A DNA stretch of 64,000 nt from PALSA-350 sp963794165. Lineage in GTDB: Bacteria > Acidobacteriota > Terriglobia > Terriglobales > Acidobacteriaceae. Positions within the stretch are counted from its first letter, which is position 1. Each line of letters starts with the position of its first letter. Under the pieces are notes generated by a model that made no database searches, was not told where the DNA came from, and saw nothing but the letters and a program-made list of their open reading frames with translations. Location of the stretch: the NCBI GenBank assembly GCA_963794165.1, contig CAWCCT010000007.1, forward strand, positions 1-64,000. Reading direction: 5' to 3'. The position numbers and the translations under genes are program-made. This document shows, piece by piece, positions 45,072-54,426 of the stretch.

Positions 45072-46592
45072 TCACAAGCCTGCCTCGTCACGCGGCACAA
45101 ACTCCAGCACCTTGACCCCATCGAATGCTCCCAGCTCGCGTACGTAGTCCGTACTCGCGGCTTGTTCTTGAAGCCAGTTGAGGGTCGCATAAGACTCCCG
45201 AAACGCCATGGCCAGAAACCGTTGGTGGCGATGCTCTGCCAAAAACTCCGAGCCCGCGCGGACCGTCTCCTCGTTGAGAGTCCGTGGTAGCGGCGCCACC
45301 GGTACGCTCAGTTTGTAATAGCTAAGCGGCGGCAGAATCCCGCTATCCTCGATGGCCGAACCCACCGGCATCCGCATGTAATCGGCCTCCGGGATATCGC
45401 TGCAGATCACCACCGGAGCATTATCAGCCGAAGCATTCTTCTCCACGAAGGCCAGGGCCTCTTTCCAGCTATACATGTGGTGATGGAACGATGCCGCGGT
45501 GAAGCAGACGCACGCCGCCACCACCACCAGGGCGGTGCAGAACAGCAATCGCAGGGCCCGGGAATCGATCCGGCTGACCACCAAACCCCAGCAGAGCGCG
45601 ATCCCGGGAACAGCCACCAGCCGGTAGCGCGGCACGAAAACATGCACGGATGTTCCCACGCTCAAGAAATACAGGATAAAAATCGGAACCAGCGCCAGGG
45701 ATGTGCAGACCAAAACAGGCCACCCATCCGAATGCTTTTTAAGATCCAATTGCCGTCTGGCGGCCGCAATCAGCACAAAAACAATCAGCACGATCACCAG
45801 CCCTCTGATGGTGATTGTCGAAACCAGTTGCAGCAGCTTCGGAGCCTCTGAAAACACATGCGTGCCCTGCGTGTGCATCATGTATTGCACCCGGGGAATG
45901 GCCGGCAGACACGCCAAAGCAAACACCGCCAGCGCGATACCGAGCTGCCGCCAAAGGGTCTTACGGTCGCCAACCTTACTCGCGATAAAGCAGACAACAA
46001 GCGCCGGCAGAATGGCCGCAAACAGCAATTGGAACTCGACGATACCAGCCGCCAGAAGTCCAAAAAGAGCGGCCAGCCAGTTCGACTTGCTGTACCGCAG
46101 GCGAACCAGAACAAAGATTGTCGCGTTGATGGCCAGGGCCGCGAAGGCATAGGGGCGAACGTCAATGGCCGCGAAAATGATGATCGGGTGGAGGCAAAAG
46201 ACAATCGCGGCAATGACGGCAACATCCCAGTCAAACAATTCCCGAGCCGCGCGATACAGCAGATACACCGCCCCCAGCATGGGGAGTACCGACGAGATCC
46301 TGAGCATGATCTCGCCCGTCCCCATCACCTTGGTCCAGAGCCACAGCAGGCACGAGTACGCCGGCGCGTCGGGCCAAACCTGGCGAGACATGATCCCGGC
46401 CCAACCCCCTTTGATCAGGAACATCGAGACAGTCTCATCCAGCCAAAGCGGAGCGCGGATGACAATGAACCAGGTGGAAAGAGAGACAGCAAGAGCCAGC
46501 GCGTAGATCGCGTACTGCCAGCGTTCCGCATTGGGCCGGAACCCGGCGCTTGCTTCCATTCGAGCCTCTGAAATCGTGTTGGAAGCTTGCAA
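45072..46592 (-). CDS. GT-C-like membrane glycosyltransferase, paralogue 3 of 3 (intact)
   Basis: The 506-residue protein has the same architecture as paralogue 2: IRAPLWLDETVSMFLIKGGWAGI near residue 48, ELFDWDVAVIAAIVFCLHPIIIFAAIDVRPYAFAALAI, GDRKTLWRQLGIALAVFALACLPAIPRV, PRYRLVAVPGIALCWGLVVSRIDSRALRLLFC, and a soluble tail ending LEFVPRDEAGL. Its central region (after HVFSEAPKLLQLV) diverges most. It sits 11 bases downstream of the GT2 gene at 46604-47404, which may make its polyprenyl-phosphate sugar donor. The 468-base gap to paralogue 2 (44604-45071) shows no gene or repeat I can name. Confidence 0.75.
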   Translation of the reverse strand: MQASNTISEARMEASAGFRPNAERWQYAIYALALAVSLSTWFIVIRAPLWLDETVSMFLIKGGWAGIMSRQVWPDAPAYSCLLWLWTKVMGTGEIMLRISSVLPMLGAVYLLYRAARELFDWDVAVIAAIVFCLHPIIIFAAIDVRPYAFAALAINATIFVLVRLRYSKSNWLAALFGLLAAGIVEFQLLFAAILPALVVCFIASKVGDRKTLWRQLGIALAVFALACLPAIPRVQYMMHTQGTHVFSEAPKLLQLVSTITIRGLVIVLIVFVLIAAARRQLDLKKHSDGWPVLVCTSLALVPIFILYFLSVGTSVHVFVPRYRLVAVPGIALCWGLVVSRIDSRALRLLFCTALVVVAACVCFTAASFHHHMYSWKEALAFVEKNASADNAPVVICSDIPEADYMRMPVGSAIEDSGILPPLSYYKLSVPVAPLPRTLNEETVRAGSEFLAEHRHQRFLAMAFRESYATLNWLQEQAASTDYVRELGAFDGVKVLEFVPRDEAGL

Positions 46593-46603
46593 GAATGCTC
46601 CGC

Positions 46604-47404
46604 TTAGCCCAGGATGCCCGGAATGGATTCAACCGATTCTTCGACCGGCAGCCTCTCCTTAGGCGCATCGGCGAGGAACGCGGGTTTCGCCAAACCCCAT
46701 CGTTTGAATCGCAAATCCAGGGCGGTGCCAAGGACTCCGAAACCGTAGGTCACGCTTCGCCGGAAGTTGATGGAGGAGGCTTCTTTGAAATACTTGGTCG
46801 GGCAAGATATCTCGCCCACGTGGAAGCCAAAATAAAGGGCCTGCACGATCATCTGATTGTCGAAAACAAAATCTTCGGAACAACTCAGCAGCGGCAGTCG
46901 TTGTAGAACCTCGCGGCTCCACGCCCGGTAGCCGGTGTGATACTCCGACATCTTGTGCCCAATCAATATGTTTTCAATGAACGTGAGCCCACGATTGGCA
47001 ACGTATTTGTACAGGGGCATGCCCCCCTGCAGCGCACCCCGGCCGAGGATGCGCGAGGCCAGCACGGCGTCGTATTCCCCGTAGGCAATCATCGAGGCCA
47101 TGGCAGAAACCAGCTTCGGCGTGTACTGGTAGTCGGGGTGCAGCATGACCACGATGTCCGCGCCCCGCGCCAGGGCCGCCGTGTAGCAGGTCTTCTGGTT
47201 CCCCCCATAGCCCCGGTTGTGATCGTGCCGGATGGTGATAAGACCGAGTTCCAGGGCAAGCTCGGAGGTGTTGTCGCGGCTGGCATCATCCGTCAGGATC
47301 ACCTCATCGACGATCTCGCGGGGAATCTCCTCCACCGTGCGGCGCAAAGTTCTGGCCGCATTGTAGGCGGGCAAAACCACGACCACTTTTTTGTTGTTCA
47401 ACAT
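46604..47404 (-). CDS. Family 2 glycosyltransferase (DPM1/polyprenyl-phosphate-sugar synthase-like)
   Basis: The 266-residue intact enzyme has VVVVLPAYNAARTLRRTVEEIP, EVILTDDASRDNTSELALELG, NRGYGGNQKTCYTAALARGADIVVMLHPDYQYTPKLV (the DxD site reads HPDYQY), and SEYHTGYRAWSREVLQRLPL. It ends FKEASSINFRRSVTYGFGVLGTALDLRFKRWG. This GT2 subgroup often charges polyprenyl phosphate or acts in envelope glycan synthesis. It starts at an ATG and stops 11 bases upstream of the GT-C gene, forming a two-gene unit. Confidence 0.85.
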   Translation of the reverse strand: MLNNKKVVVVLPAYNAARTLRRTVEEIPREIVDEVILTDDASRDNTSELALELGLITIRHDHNRGYGGNQKTCYTAALARGADIVVMLHPDYQYTPKLVSAMASMIAYGEYDAVLASRILGRGALQGGMPLYKYVANRGLTFIENILIGHKMSEYHTGYRAWSREVLQRLPLLSCSEDFVFDNQMIVQALYFGFHVGEISCPTKYFKEASSINFRRSVTYGFGVLGTALDLRFKRWGLAKPAFLADAPKERLPVEESVESIPGILG

Positions 47405-47661
47405 GCCGCTTTGATTATAAGGCGCTGCCCAGCGTCCCCTGCGAGACCAGGAATCCTTCAGCGGTCATTAACTAACCAGGCACTTCATCCGCTTCTCCCC
47501 TCCCGGCCGCCACAATCATTCCCCTGAATTAGAACCAAGCACGGTGTATCTGTATCAGAGGCATCCGGGCGAACCCGTCGTCCTGGCGCTTGTCGAAGAA
47601 ACCGACTTATAGCGCTTATAGCGCTTTTAGCTCTTTTTTTTCTGGAGGAAGGATTTTCAGG

Positions 47662-48677
47662 ATGGAGACGGGTTCAAGGAACATACCTTCGCTCGATGGC
47701 TTACGAGCGATCTCTGTTCTTATGGTGGTCGCGGCCCACATGAACGGGCCCTGGTCGGCCTCATTCCCTATGTTCCCTTCTGGATATATCTTGTTTGGGG
47801 AGCTCTCGGGGTACAAACCTTCTTTGTCATCAGCGGCTTTCTGATCACTCATATCCTGTTGAAAGAACTAAATGCGACCGGGACGATCAGCCTGAAGAGC
47901 TTCTATTTGAGCAGGGCCTTCCGCATTTTTCCGCCTTTCTATGCATACCTGGCGGTTGCCGCTCGCGCTGACGTTATGGGGGATTCGACCGGCCATCTGC
48001 GTGCCTTTATTGTCGCCGCCACCTATACGTGGAACTACCTGGGGGTGGGCAGTGAACTGCTGGAACATACCTGGTCGCTCAGCCTGGAGGAACAGTTCTA
48101 TCTCTTATGGCCGGCCGCGCTCGTCTTCCTGGGCACGAGAAAGAGCATCAAGTTGGCCGTTTGGGTGATTCTGCTATCCCCTGTTTCACGGGTGGTCACC
48201 TATTACCTTGCGCCCCATCCATCGCGCGCTGCTCAACGCCATGCTCCATACCGGCCTGGACAGCATCATGTTCGGCTGTCTATTGGCGATACTTTGGCGT
48301 AGCCCGCGGTTTAACCAGTTGATCCAGCCCTTTCTTCGCGGCTGGATCGCGGCCTTGGCCGCTGCATTCATTCTCGTCTTCGGCCCTGTTTATTTGGGCG
48401 CTCGGTTCCGCGGTTCTTACATCCTGGTTTTCGGGTTTACTCTCAACGCACTTTGTCTTTCGCAGATCCTGCTCTACGTGGTGCGCATTCCCAACTCACC
48501 TGTCGGCCGTTTATTGAACACTCCGTGCTGCGCCACCTGGGCGTCATCTCGTACGGTTTATATCTCTGGCAACATATGTTCACTCGTTCAAATTATGAGG
48601 TTTTTCCCTGGAATTTGCTCGCCATATTGGCATGCGCTGAACTCTCGTACTGGTTAGTCGAACGGCCTATCGTCTAA
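47662..48677 (+). pseudogene. Acyltransferase-3 family membrane protein, frameshifted
   Basis: From ATG 47662 (METGSRNIPSLDGLRAISVLMVVAAH, after GGAGGAAGG), the R/H catalytic motif of acyltransferase-3 (OafA-like) proteins is present. FFVISGFLITHILLKEL, FYLSRAFRIFPPFYAYL, EHTWSLSLEEQFYLLWPA, HTGLDSIMFGCLLAILW and ISYGLYLWQHM follow in four pieces. Shifts lie near 47800, 48205 and 48520. These enzymes acetylate or acylate polysaccharide at the membrane. Just upstream (47609-47632) is a short tandem TATAGCGCT-like repeat next to a T run. Confidence 0.65.
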
Positions 48678-48889
48678 GGATGGCTGGGAGATCCGTTGGA
48701 AACAGAAGATCGCCGCACCGGCCCTCCTGAACGCAGTAGCGAGGGGGTTACTACGGGAGCGGGTGCATTTAGGAATCTGCTTGCTCTTTCGAGTAGAGCT
48801 GAAATACTTAGGATTCTTTATGGCTTATCCCCCGGCCCAGGCGGAAGCGCTGAGTGCCATCGATCGGAACCGTGCAGGAGCTAGGCACC

Positions 48890-49979
48890 CGGGTGATCAG
48901 CGGACTCATGCTTTAAGCGCCTGGCAGTCACCCTGGTGCTCGTCGACCACTACAAGGTCACCGATCATCTCTTCCACACGCATCCGGAATTGGGCAGGCT
49001 GGGAGTCATGATTTTCTTCGTGCTCAGCGGCTTCCTCATCACTTCCATCCTGCTCCGGGAGCACGATGCCACCGGTAACATCTCTCTACGCAACTTCTAC
49101 CGCCGGCGTGTATTCCGGATCTTCCCGGCTTTCTACGTATGCTGGCTCGTGGCCACCGTGGTCGACGTCGCCTTTCACGAGTTCAACTGGAAGGGCGCCC
49201 TGGTTTCTTTCTTCTACATGATGGATTACGGCAGGGCGTTCCATGTCGGCGAGCTGGCTTACAGCCATATGTGGATCAGCTGGTCGCTCGCCATCGAAGA
49301 AAAGTTCTATCTCCTTTGGCCGCTGCTGCTGCTTTTTCTGCTAAAGAACAAGCGATCCATGATGCTGCGGACGATGTCTTTGATCATCCTCGGCCTTTGG
49401 ATCTACCGTGCCCTTCCTTTACCTGGGGTTGGGCGTCCGCTGGAATTATGTTTATTGCGCGTTTGAAATGAGAGCGGATGCGCTTTTGGCAGGCTGCCTG
49501 TTGGCCATCCTGCTTCGAGACGACAGGGCACGCCTGCTCGGCTGCAGGCCTCCTCCGCTGGCAGTGGTTGAGTTTGCTGCCGCCGCTGTTTCTGGTTTGG
49601 GCGGTCCTGGTTCCCTCGGCCAACCGCGCGCTCTTTCTGTTGCTCTGGTCCGTGCAGCCGCTGATCATCGCAGCCATGCTGTTGCAGACTGCCTATTGGG
49701 GAGCGCGTTCCTGGACATTCTGCCGCAACCGGATAGTGCGGATGGTCGCCCTGCTCTCCTATTCCCTGTACCTTTATCATCCCTTAGGCAGCAAGATCAT
49801 TTATCTCCTGCACATTCCCCACAACGGGATAGCTTCGGCGTTGCTGGTCCCTCTGATGGCGGTTGCTTCCTACCGGCTCATCGAGGTGCCTTTCATGCGC
49901 ATGCGTGATCACTCCGAGCCCCCATCGGAAACAAGCCCGGGAACTTGTCTCTGCCACAAGTGGGAGAGGTTTCCTTTGA
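48890..49979 (+). pseudogene. Second acyltransferase-3 family membrane protein, frameshifted
   Basis: VTLVLVDHYKVTDHLFHTHPELGRLGVMIFFVLSGFLITSILLREHDATGNISLRNFYRRRVFRIFPAFYVCWL is classic acyltransferase-3. It is followed by HMWISWSLAIEEKFYLLWPLLLLFLL and, after shifts near 49420 and 49510, by RMVALLSYSLYLYHPLGSKIIY ... ASYRLIEVPFMRMRD. The N-terminal start is lost to another shift near 48900. The last frame runs on into the next gene without a stop. A TGA at 49977-49979 in another frame, overlapping TTG 49976, may be the true boundary. The gap between this gene and the previous one (48678-48889) shows nothing clear. Confidence 0.6.
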
Positions 49980-51272
49980 GTCGAATGCAGCTGCAGGCCG
50001 GGGTGGCCTCAATCGTCGTCGTTGGGTGCCTGGCAGCGATCTTCTACGTCTACTCCCGTCCTTCCAGAAACGGCTTCGGCCCGGAGCACGATTTCGTAAC
50101 CGTCATCGCGGGGGTGCACTGCGCCATCGATCGTTGCGACCCCTATGACTCGCCCACCCTGGAACGGGAATTCCCCAAGATGGGCGGTTACATCCCGACC
50201 TCGCATTTCAAGCCCGAATGGCCCGTCTACCCGCCCAGCACTTTTCTTCTTCTCCTGCCGTTTTCTCTTCTGCCCTGGCCCGTCCTCTCCGCTGTATGGA
50301 TGCTTCTTTCCTTCGGGTTCTTGTCCGCTGCCTTCGTCGTGCTTTTTTTACGCTTCCAGGCCTATCGCGATCTGCTGTCCGTTTTGCCCTTCGTCCTCCT
50401 GCTTGCCGACGGTTCAATCGGCTGGGCGGTGCAGTTGGGGCAACCGGCCCTTATCGCTGCTTCGTCCTTGACCCTGGCGATTGTCGCTCTGGAGTCCGGC
50501 TCCATGCCCGCGGTGGGAGGGCTGCTATTAGCGATCAGTTTGTGCCTGAAGCCGCAAGGAGCGTATCTTTGCGCCTTCTACTTCCTGCTCAAAGCCCGCA
50601 CCCGCGTTGCCGGCCCTGGCGGCGTACATATTCACCGCGGCCGCGGCCGCCGGCGGCATCCTGCTGTTCTATTTCCGACTCTCCTCTTTCGCTTACCTCG
50701 GCCATCTCTCGGCGAATCTCAAACTCGCCATGGCGCCCGGAAGAGACGCGGACTTCTCCCGGCTGAACGCAGACTCAGCCAGTTTTCTTAATCTGCAGGC
50801 ATTCCTGGCTCGCGTAATTGACAATCCGCACCTCTGCAACGCCCTGACCTATGCGGTGTTCTTAGCCATCGCCGGCCTGCTGGCTTTCGTTTGCTGGCAA
50901 AAGAAAAACCTGGCTACGCGGCCGTACACCATTCTCGCGGTACTGGTCATGCTCCAGTTACTGGTGAGCTACCATCGCCTCTACGATCACGCCTTTATGC
51001 TCGCGGCAATCCCGGGCCTGTATGAGATCAAGCAAAGAAGCAGATCCGGCTTTCTCCTCTTTGTCGCGGCATTATTCGTCTATCACTTCAGCCAATTTCA
51101 CGGCCTCACGATTCACGGACTGGGACCATTCCCTTCCGGCGCGCCGGTGGAGCTCTTCATCGCCTTGCTTTGTCTGCACAGCCTTTGGCGGAATCTACCC
51201 GCCCGCAGCACACACCAGGTACCAGTTGTGACTGGTACAGGCGTACTTCGCGGCAAGGCCCTGGCCGATTAA
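49976..51272 (+). CDS. GT87/DUF2029-like membrane mannosyltransferase, one frameshift
   Basis: From TTG 49976 (after GGGAGAGG) or ATG 49985, the protein has an N-terminal helix, then NGFGPEHDFVTVIAGVHCAIDRCDPYDSPTLEREF and FKPEWPVYPPSTFLLLLPFSLLPWPVLSAVWMLLSFG. Asp-Phe after helix 1, an xDPYD loop and the YPP-FxLL pattern are typical of GT87 polyprenyl-phosphomannose-dependent transferases. LCLKPQGAYLCAFYFLLKA follows. An indel near 50610 moves the last third (AAYIFTAAAAAGGILLFYFRL ... LVSYHRLYDHAFMLAAIPGL) to another frame. Its 3' end overlaps the convergent gene by 78 bases. Confidence 0.65.
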
Positions 51273-52778
51273 CGGCGTCAATCCGTGCTCCAGGTCTGCC
51301 GGAACCCCGACAAATATGACGAACCGCGTGGAGTCAAGGAGTGGAGAACGGATCGCCGGGGGCAGAGCCGGCAAGTCGACATTGCCATTAATCAAGCGCT
51401 CTGCTTGGTCGGGGGAGCTCATTCGGTCGATCAGAAGATCGCCCCCAGGAGCCGGCATCAGCGGAGTAATCTTCTGGTCCATGAAGGGGCTATTCAGCAT
51501 TACGTCGTCAGCGTGTAGAAAGGGAAGGGCCCCACTCCACACGTAAGGGTTGAAGCCCAGCTGATGTTGTACCCGCACCGCCTTCAGCATTGCGGGATCC
51601 AAAACGGCCAATCCTTCGCTGTGTTCCGGCAGCACCTGGTGCTCCAGAGCAAACAATTGACGTGATACCGGGCGAAAGAAAATCTCACCCGGCAGCAAGG
51701 TCATGAACGTAAGAACAACTGCAAACACGGGCGCGACGCGCGCTAATCGCCGCTCGGTAGTGCTGGCGGCGGCAATGGCTCCCAGCCACGGGAAAATCAT
51801 AAGCCGTTGGGAAAAGAAGTCGGAGCCGTTCATCGAGGCAGGCAGTATCGGAATAGCCAGCAAAATGGCAACGGTCAAAATCAGCATGCTGTCGCTCGGC
51901 CGCAGCTGACGTTCCCGCCAACGCCTGAGAAATCCCTCCGCTGCCAGCGCCAGGCAGCCAAGCAAGAGCGCGAACAGCCCCAGGCGATAACAGTTGATGA
52001 ACAGGTTCTTTGCTCGAGTGTCAAAAGGCGAGATACCGAACAGCGCCAGGCTGCTGATCAGGGCATCTTTGTGCAGTCCAAACCCGCGCAGGTTAGAAGC
52101 CGAACGCGACCGGTCGACGCTGGCCAACGGATAAAGAAAACTGACGCATGCGACGGCCAAGCCAACGAACTGCCAGCGGTAATCCTTGAGTACAAACCGC
52201 TGGAACAACCGGATGAGTAGATCCAACGCACAGAAGAAGATCAGCAACAGCAGCGGTATGGGATGGGTCAACGCAAGCAGAAAGCTGACCAAAGCAAAAA
52301 ACAGCCAGAGACTCGCCTGGTCGGCTGCCCGGCACCAGAGCCCCACCGCAAGAAAGAACAGTCCCACAGCGAGTGAATAATTCAGAAAGCCCATCACCAG
52401 TGACCAGTGAAGAACCAGCGGGACCATGCAGAGCGAGAGCAAATCGCCGCTCGGGCCCATGGACCGAGCACAGTAGCGAAAGCCATAGGCCGTGCAAACG
52501 AAAATGATGCAGATAAGAATCCTCTCGGCGAGGTCATACGACAAAAACCGAGTCAAACCGAGCAACACCGCATAGTGCGTCGCATAGGGTGGAAACGGGT
52601 GCCGGATTTCATAAGCACTATATGCGTGCGAGCCTGAAAGTAGCGATGCGATCGCGTGCACATAGTACTTGTGCATGGGACCGTCCTGGGTGGGGAAGAG
52701 TGGTAGCGAAAGCGCCCAGACGCAAAAGATGCAGACCAGCCCGGCGAAGAGGAATCGTGCATTGCGCGTTGTGCTCAT
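51195..52778 (-). CDS. Large polytopic membrane protein, probable glycosyltransferase-related
   Basis: The 527-residue protein is intact with about eleven hydrophobic segments. The first loop after helix 1 has LPLFPTQDGPMHKYYVHAIASLLSG, with an acidic residue and an aromatic pair in the position where GT-C proteins carry their catalytic Asp. A large soluble C-terminal part begins about residue 370 (RPVSRQLFALEHQVLPEHSEGLAVLDP). I do not recognise a named family. The gene follows an acyltransferase-3 gene on the same strand with a nine-base gap, so an envelope-glycan role is inferred. Confidence 0.6.
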   Translation of the reverse strand: MSTTRNARFLFAGLVCIFCVWALSLPLFPTQDGPMHKYYVHAIASLLSGSHAYSAYEIRHPFPPYATHYAVLLGLTRFLSYDLAERILICIIFVCTAYGFRYCARSMGPSGDLLSLCMVPLVLHWSLVMGFLNYSLAVGLFFLAVGLWCRAADQASLWLFFALVSFLLALTHPIPLLLLIFFCALDLLIRLFQRFVLKDYRWQFVGLAVACVSFLYPLASVDRSRSASNLRGFGLHKDALISSLALFGISPFDTRAKNLFINCYRLGLFALLLGCLALAAEGFLRRWRERQLRPSDSMLILTVAILLAIPILPASMNGSDFFSQRLMIFPWLGAIAAASTTERRLARVAPVFAVVLTFMTLLPGEIFFRPVSRQLFALEHQVLPEHSEGLAVLDPAMLKAVRVQHQLGFNPYVWSGALPFLHADDVMLNSPFMDQKITPLMPAPGGDLLIDRMSSPDQAERLINGNVDLPALPPAIRSPLLDSTRFVIFVGVPADLEHGLTPLIGQGLAAKYACTSHNWYLVCAAGG

Positions 52779-52787
52779 TTTCCGATG

Positions 52788-53846
52788 TCATCCAACAGGC
52801 AGCGGCGCTGTGGCCTTCCGCTTCAAGGTAAGCGCCGGCCGTTCGATGAAGTGCCAGCTCAACCATCCGAGACCAAAACAGATCACTGTCGACGCGAAGA
52901 ACGTGATCCAGGGCGAGCCTCGGTGGAACCAGATCCACAGCGCCTCCACGGGCCATCCGTAGAGATAGACTCCATAGGAGATGTCCGGGAACCTGCTCAT
53001 CCACGACAACCACGGCAGATGCATCTGGCCGAGATAAAAAATCAGGTAGCTGCCGCACAGCACCAAGGCAAACTCTGCAATGGCGGCCGAGAAGACAAAG
53101 AACCCGGCAAGCACGGCAACTGCGGCCCAGGCGAACAACGGCCGAAAAACTACCCGGTCGCGAAACAGGTAGAAGCAACAACCCACCAGGTAGATCCCCG
53201 TTAAGTGCGCGGATAAGGCGGGTTGACCGACCACAGATTCAACGTGCCTGGGCCAGTGTATACGCTCAAGAGGCGCAGGGTAGAGAAGCGAAGAGAGCAG
53301 AAGAATGGTAGCTGTCAGCACCACGCTTGGCCGGCGCAGTAGGCCGCACAGCCCAACAAGCGCAACCAGAAGGTAGCATCGGAATTCGTAAGCAATTGTC
53401 CACATCGAGCCATTCACATCCGCATACTGGAACCCCGGGAAAACCGGGGGTGTCAAGGGCGCGCTCAGAAGAACGACGCTGTGGACGAAATGGATGTCGA
53501 TGCCGCGGAAGAAATGAGCCGTACCAGGAGCGAAGAGCCCGACGGCCAAGGTGCTGAGAACGACTGCAACTAAATAGCCCGGGACGATGCGCAAAAAACG
53601 TTTGCGTAGGAAATTGAGAAACTCGGGATCACCGAGCCAGCTCTGAACAATAAGATAGCCGCTCAGCACAAAGAACCCATCAACACCCAAGGCGCCGAAC
53701 GTGATAGGCGAACCCGTTAAACGACTGAAAAGCTCACGCGACCTATTGCCGTCAGTAATCTCCGGAGCATGCGACAGCAGCACCAACGTCGCGAAGAGGA
53801 TGCGCAGCAGGTCGAACTGATGGTTGCGATTTTTCTGCGGTCTCAA
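52788..53846 (-). CDS. Acyltransferase-3 family membrane protein (intact)
   Basis: The 352-residue protein has ten or so hydrophobic segments. NHQFDLLRILFATLVLLSHAPEI carries the R/H motif (His near residue 26), GVDGFFVLSGYLIVQSWLGDPEFLNFLRKRFLRIVPGYL is the conserved second block, and ADVNGSMWTIAYEFRCYLLVALVG matches the Glu-containing third block. The C-terminus ends ERPALTLKRKA, normal for OafA/NodX-like O-acyltransferases. It is the only intact one of three such genes here and is next to the membrane protein at 51195. Confidence 0.88.
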   Translation of the reverse strand: MRPQKNRNHQFDLLRILFATLVLLSHAPEITDGNRSRELFSRLTGSPITFGALGVDGFFVLSGYLIVQSWLGDPEFLNFLRKRFLRIVPGYLVAVVLSTLAVGLFAPGTAHFFRGIDIHFVHSVVLLSAPLTPPVFPGFQYADVNGSMWTIAYEFRCYLLVALVGLCGLLRRPSVVLTATILLLSSLLYPAPLERIHWPRHVESVVGQPALSAHLTGIYLVGCCFYLFRDRVVFRPLFAWAAVAVLAGFFVFSAAIAEFALVLCGSYLIFYLGQMHLPWLSWMSRFPDISYGVYLYGWPVEALWIWFHRGSPWITFFASTVICFGLGWLSWHFIERPALTLKRKATAPLPVG

Positions 53847-53925
53847 ACCAGTTCATGATAGCTAATTGTAGCGAGCAGAAGGTCAGGCAGAAACTGAGCG
53901 GGCCATGCTTCGATACGGGTTGGTG

Positions 53926-53985
53926 AAGGGTACGGGCTTTAGCCCGTACGTATCAATTGAAAAGAGTCCCGGCTTTAGCCGCTGA
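53926..53985. repeat. GGCTTTAGCC palindrome pair
   Basis: GTACGGGCTTTAGCCCGTAC (53930-53949) is a perfect inverted repeat with a TTTA centre. CGGCTTTAGCCGCTGAGGGCA follows at 53970-53990, and CGGCTTTAGCCGCTGAGG recurs at 60702-60719. The pair lies between the acyltransferase start and the atpC end, so it may also slow or stop transcription out of the ATP synthase operon. Confidence 0.62.
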
Positions 53986-53995
53986 GGGCAGCCTG

Positions 53996-54421
53996 CTAGG
54001 AGTGACCGCTATGGGCGCTGGCCAGCTTCACCTCGGCCTCGTGGATTACTTCGTTGGCCTGCGCGTACTTCTCCGGATCCTCACCAGCCTCATTCCACAA
54101 CTTCTGGCCGCTTTCGAGCTGCCGCTGCGCCGCGCCGGCATCGATCTCTTCCGGCTTGATTGCGTTTTGCGCCAGGATCGTCACCCGGTCGGGCAGCACT
54201 TCTACAAAACCCCACACCACGAAGTACTTCTGATCTCCACTGCTGCCGCCGTGCAATCTCACTTCGCCTACGCCAAGCTCAGCAAGCAACGGAGCATGCC
54301 CGTAAAGCACCTCCATATAGCCCGACTTCGATGGAAGCTCGACCGCATCCGCGTCTTCGTCGACCAGTACCTTATCCGGCGTCACCAGCCGGACTTGCAG
54401 TTGATTGCCTGAGTCTGCCAT
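53996..54421 (-). CDS. atpC: F1Fo ATP synthase subunit epsilon
   Basis: The 141-residue protein has LQVRLVTPDKVLVDEDADAVELPSKSGYMEVLYGHAPLLAELGVGEVRL, the N-terminal beta-barrel that contacts gamma and the c-ring. Two C-terminal helices follow (DRVTILAQNAIKPEEIDAGAAQRQLESGQKLWNEA...). It is the last gene of the operon, five bases after atpD. Epsilon couples rotation and restrains ATP hydrolysis. Confidence 0.93.
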   Translation of the reverse strand: MADSGNQLQVRLVTPDKVLVDEDADAVELPSKSGYMEVLYGHAPLLAELGVGEVRLHGGSSGDQKYFVVWGFVEVLPDRVTILAQNAIKPEEIDAGAAQRQLESGQKLWNEAGEDPEKYAQANEVIHEAEVKLASAHSGHS

Positions 54422-54426
54422 TAAGC

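Noticed and set aside
20137..51000. Transposon or prophage disruption of the polysaccharide locus
   Set aside because: No transposase, integrase, terminal inverted repeats or phage genes were seen; breaks are single-base frame changes.
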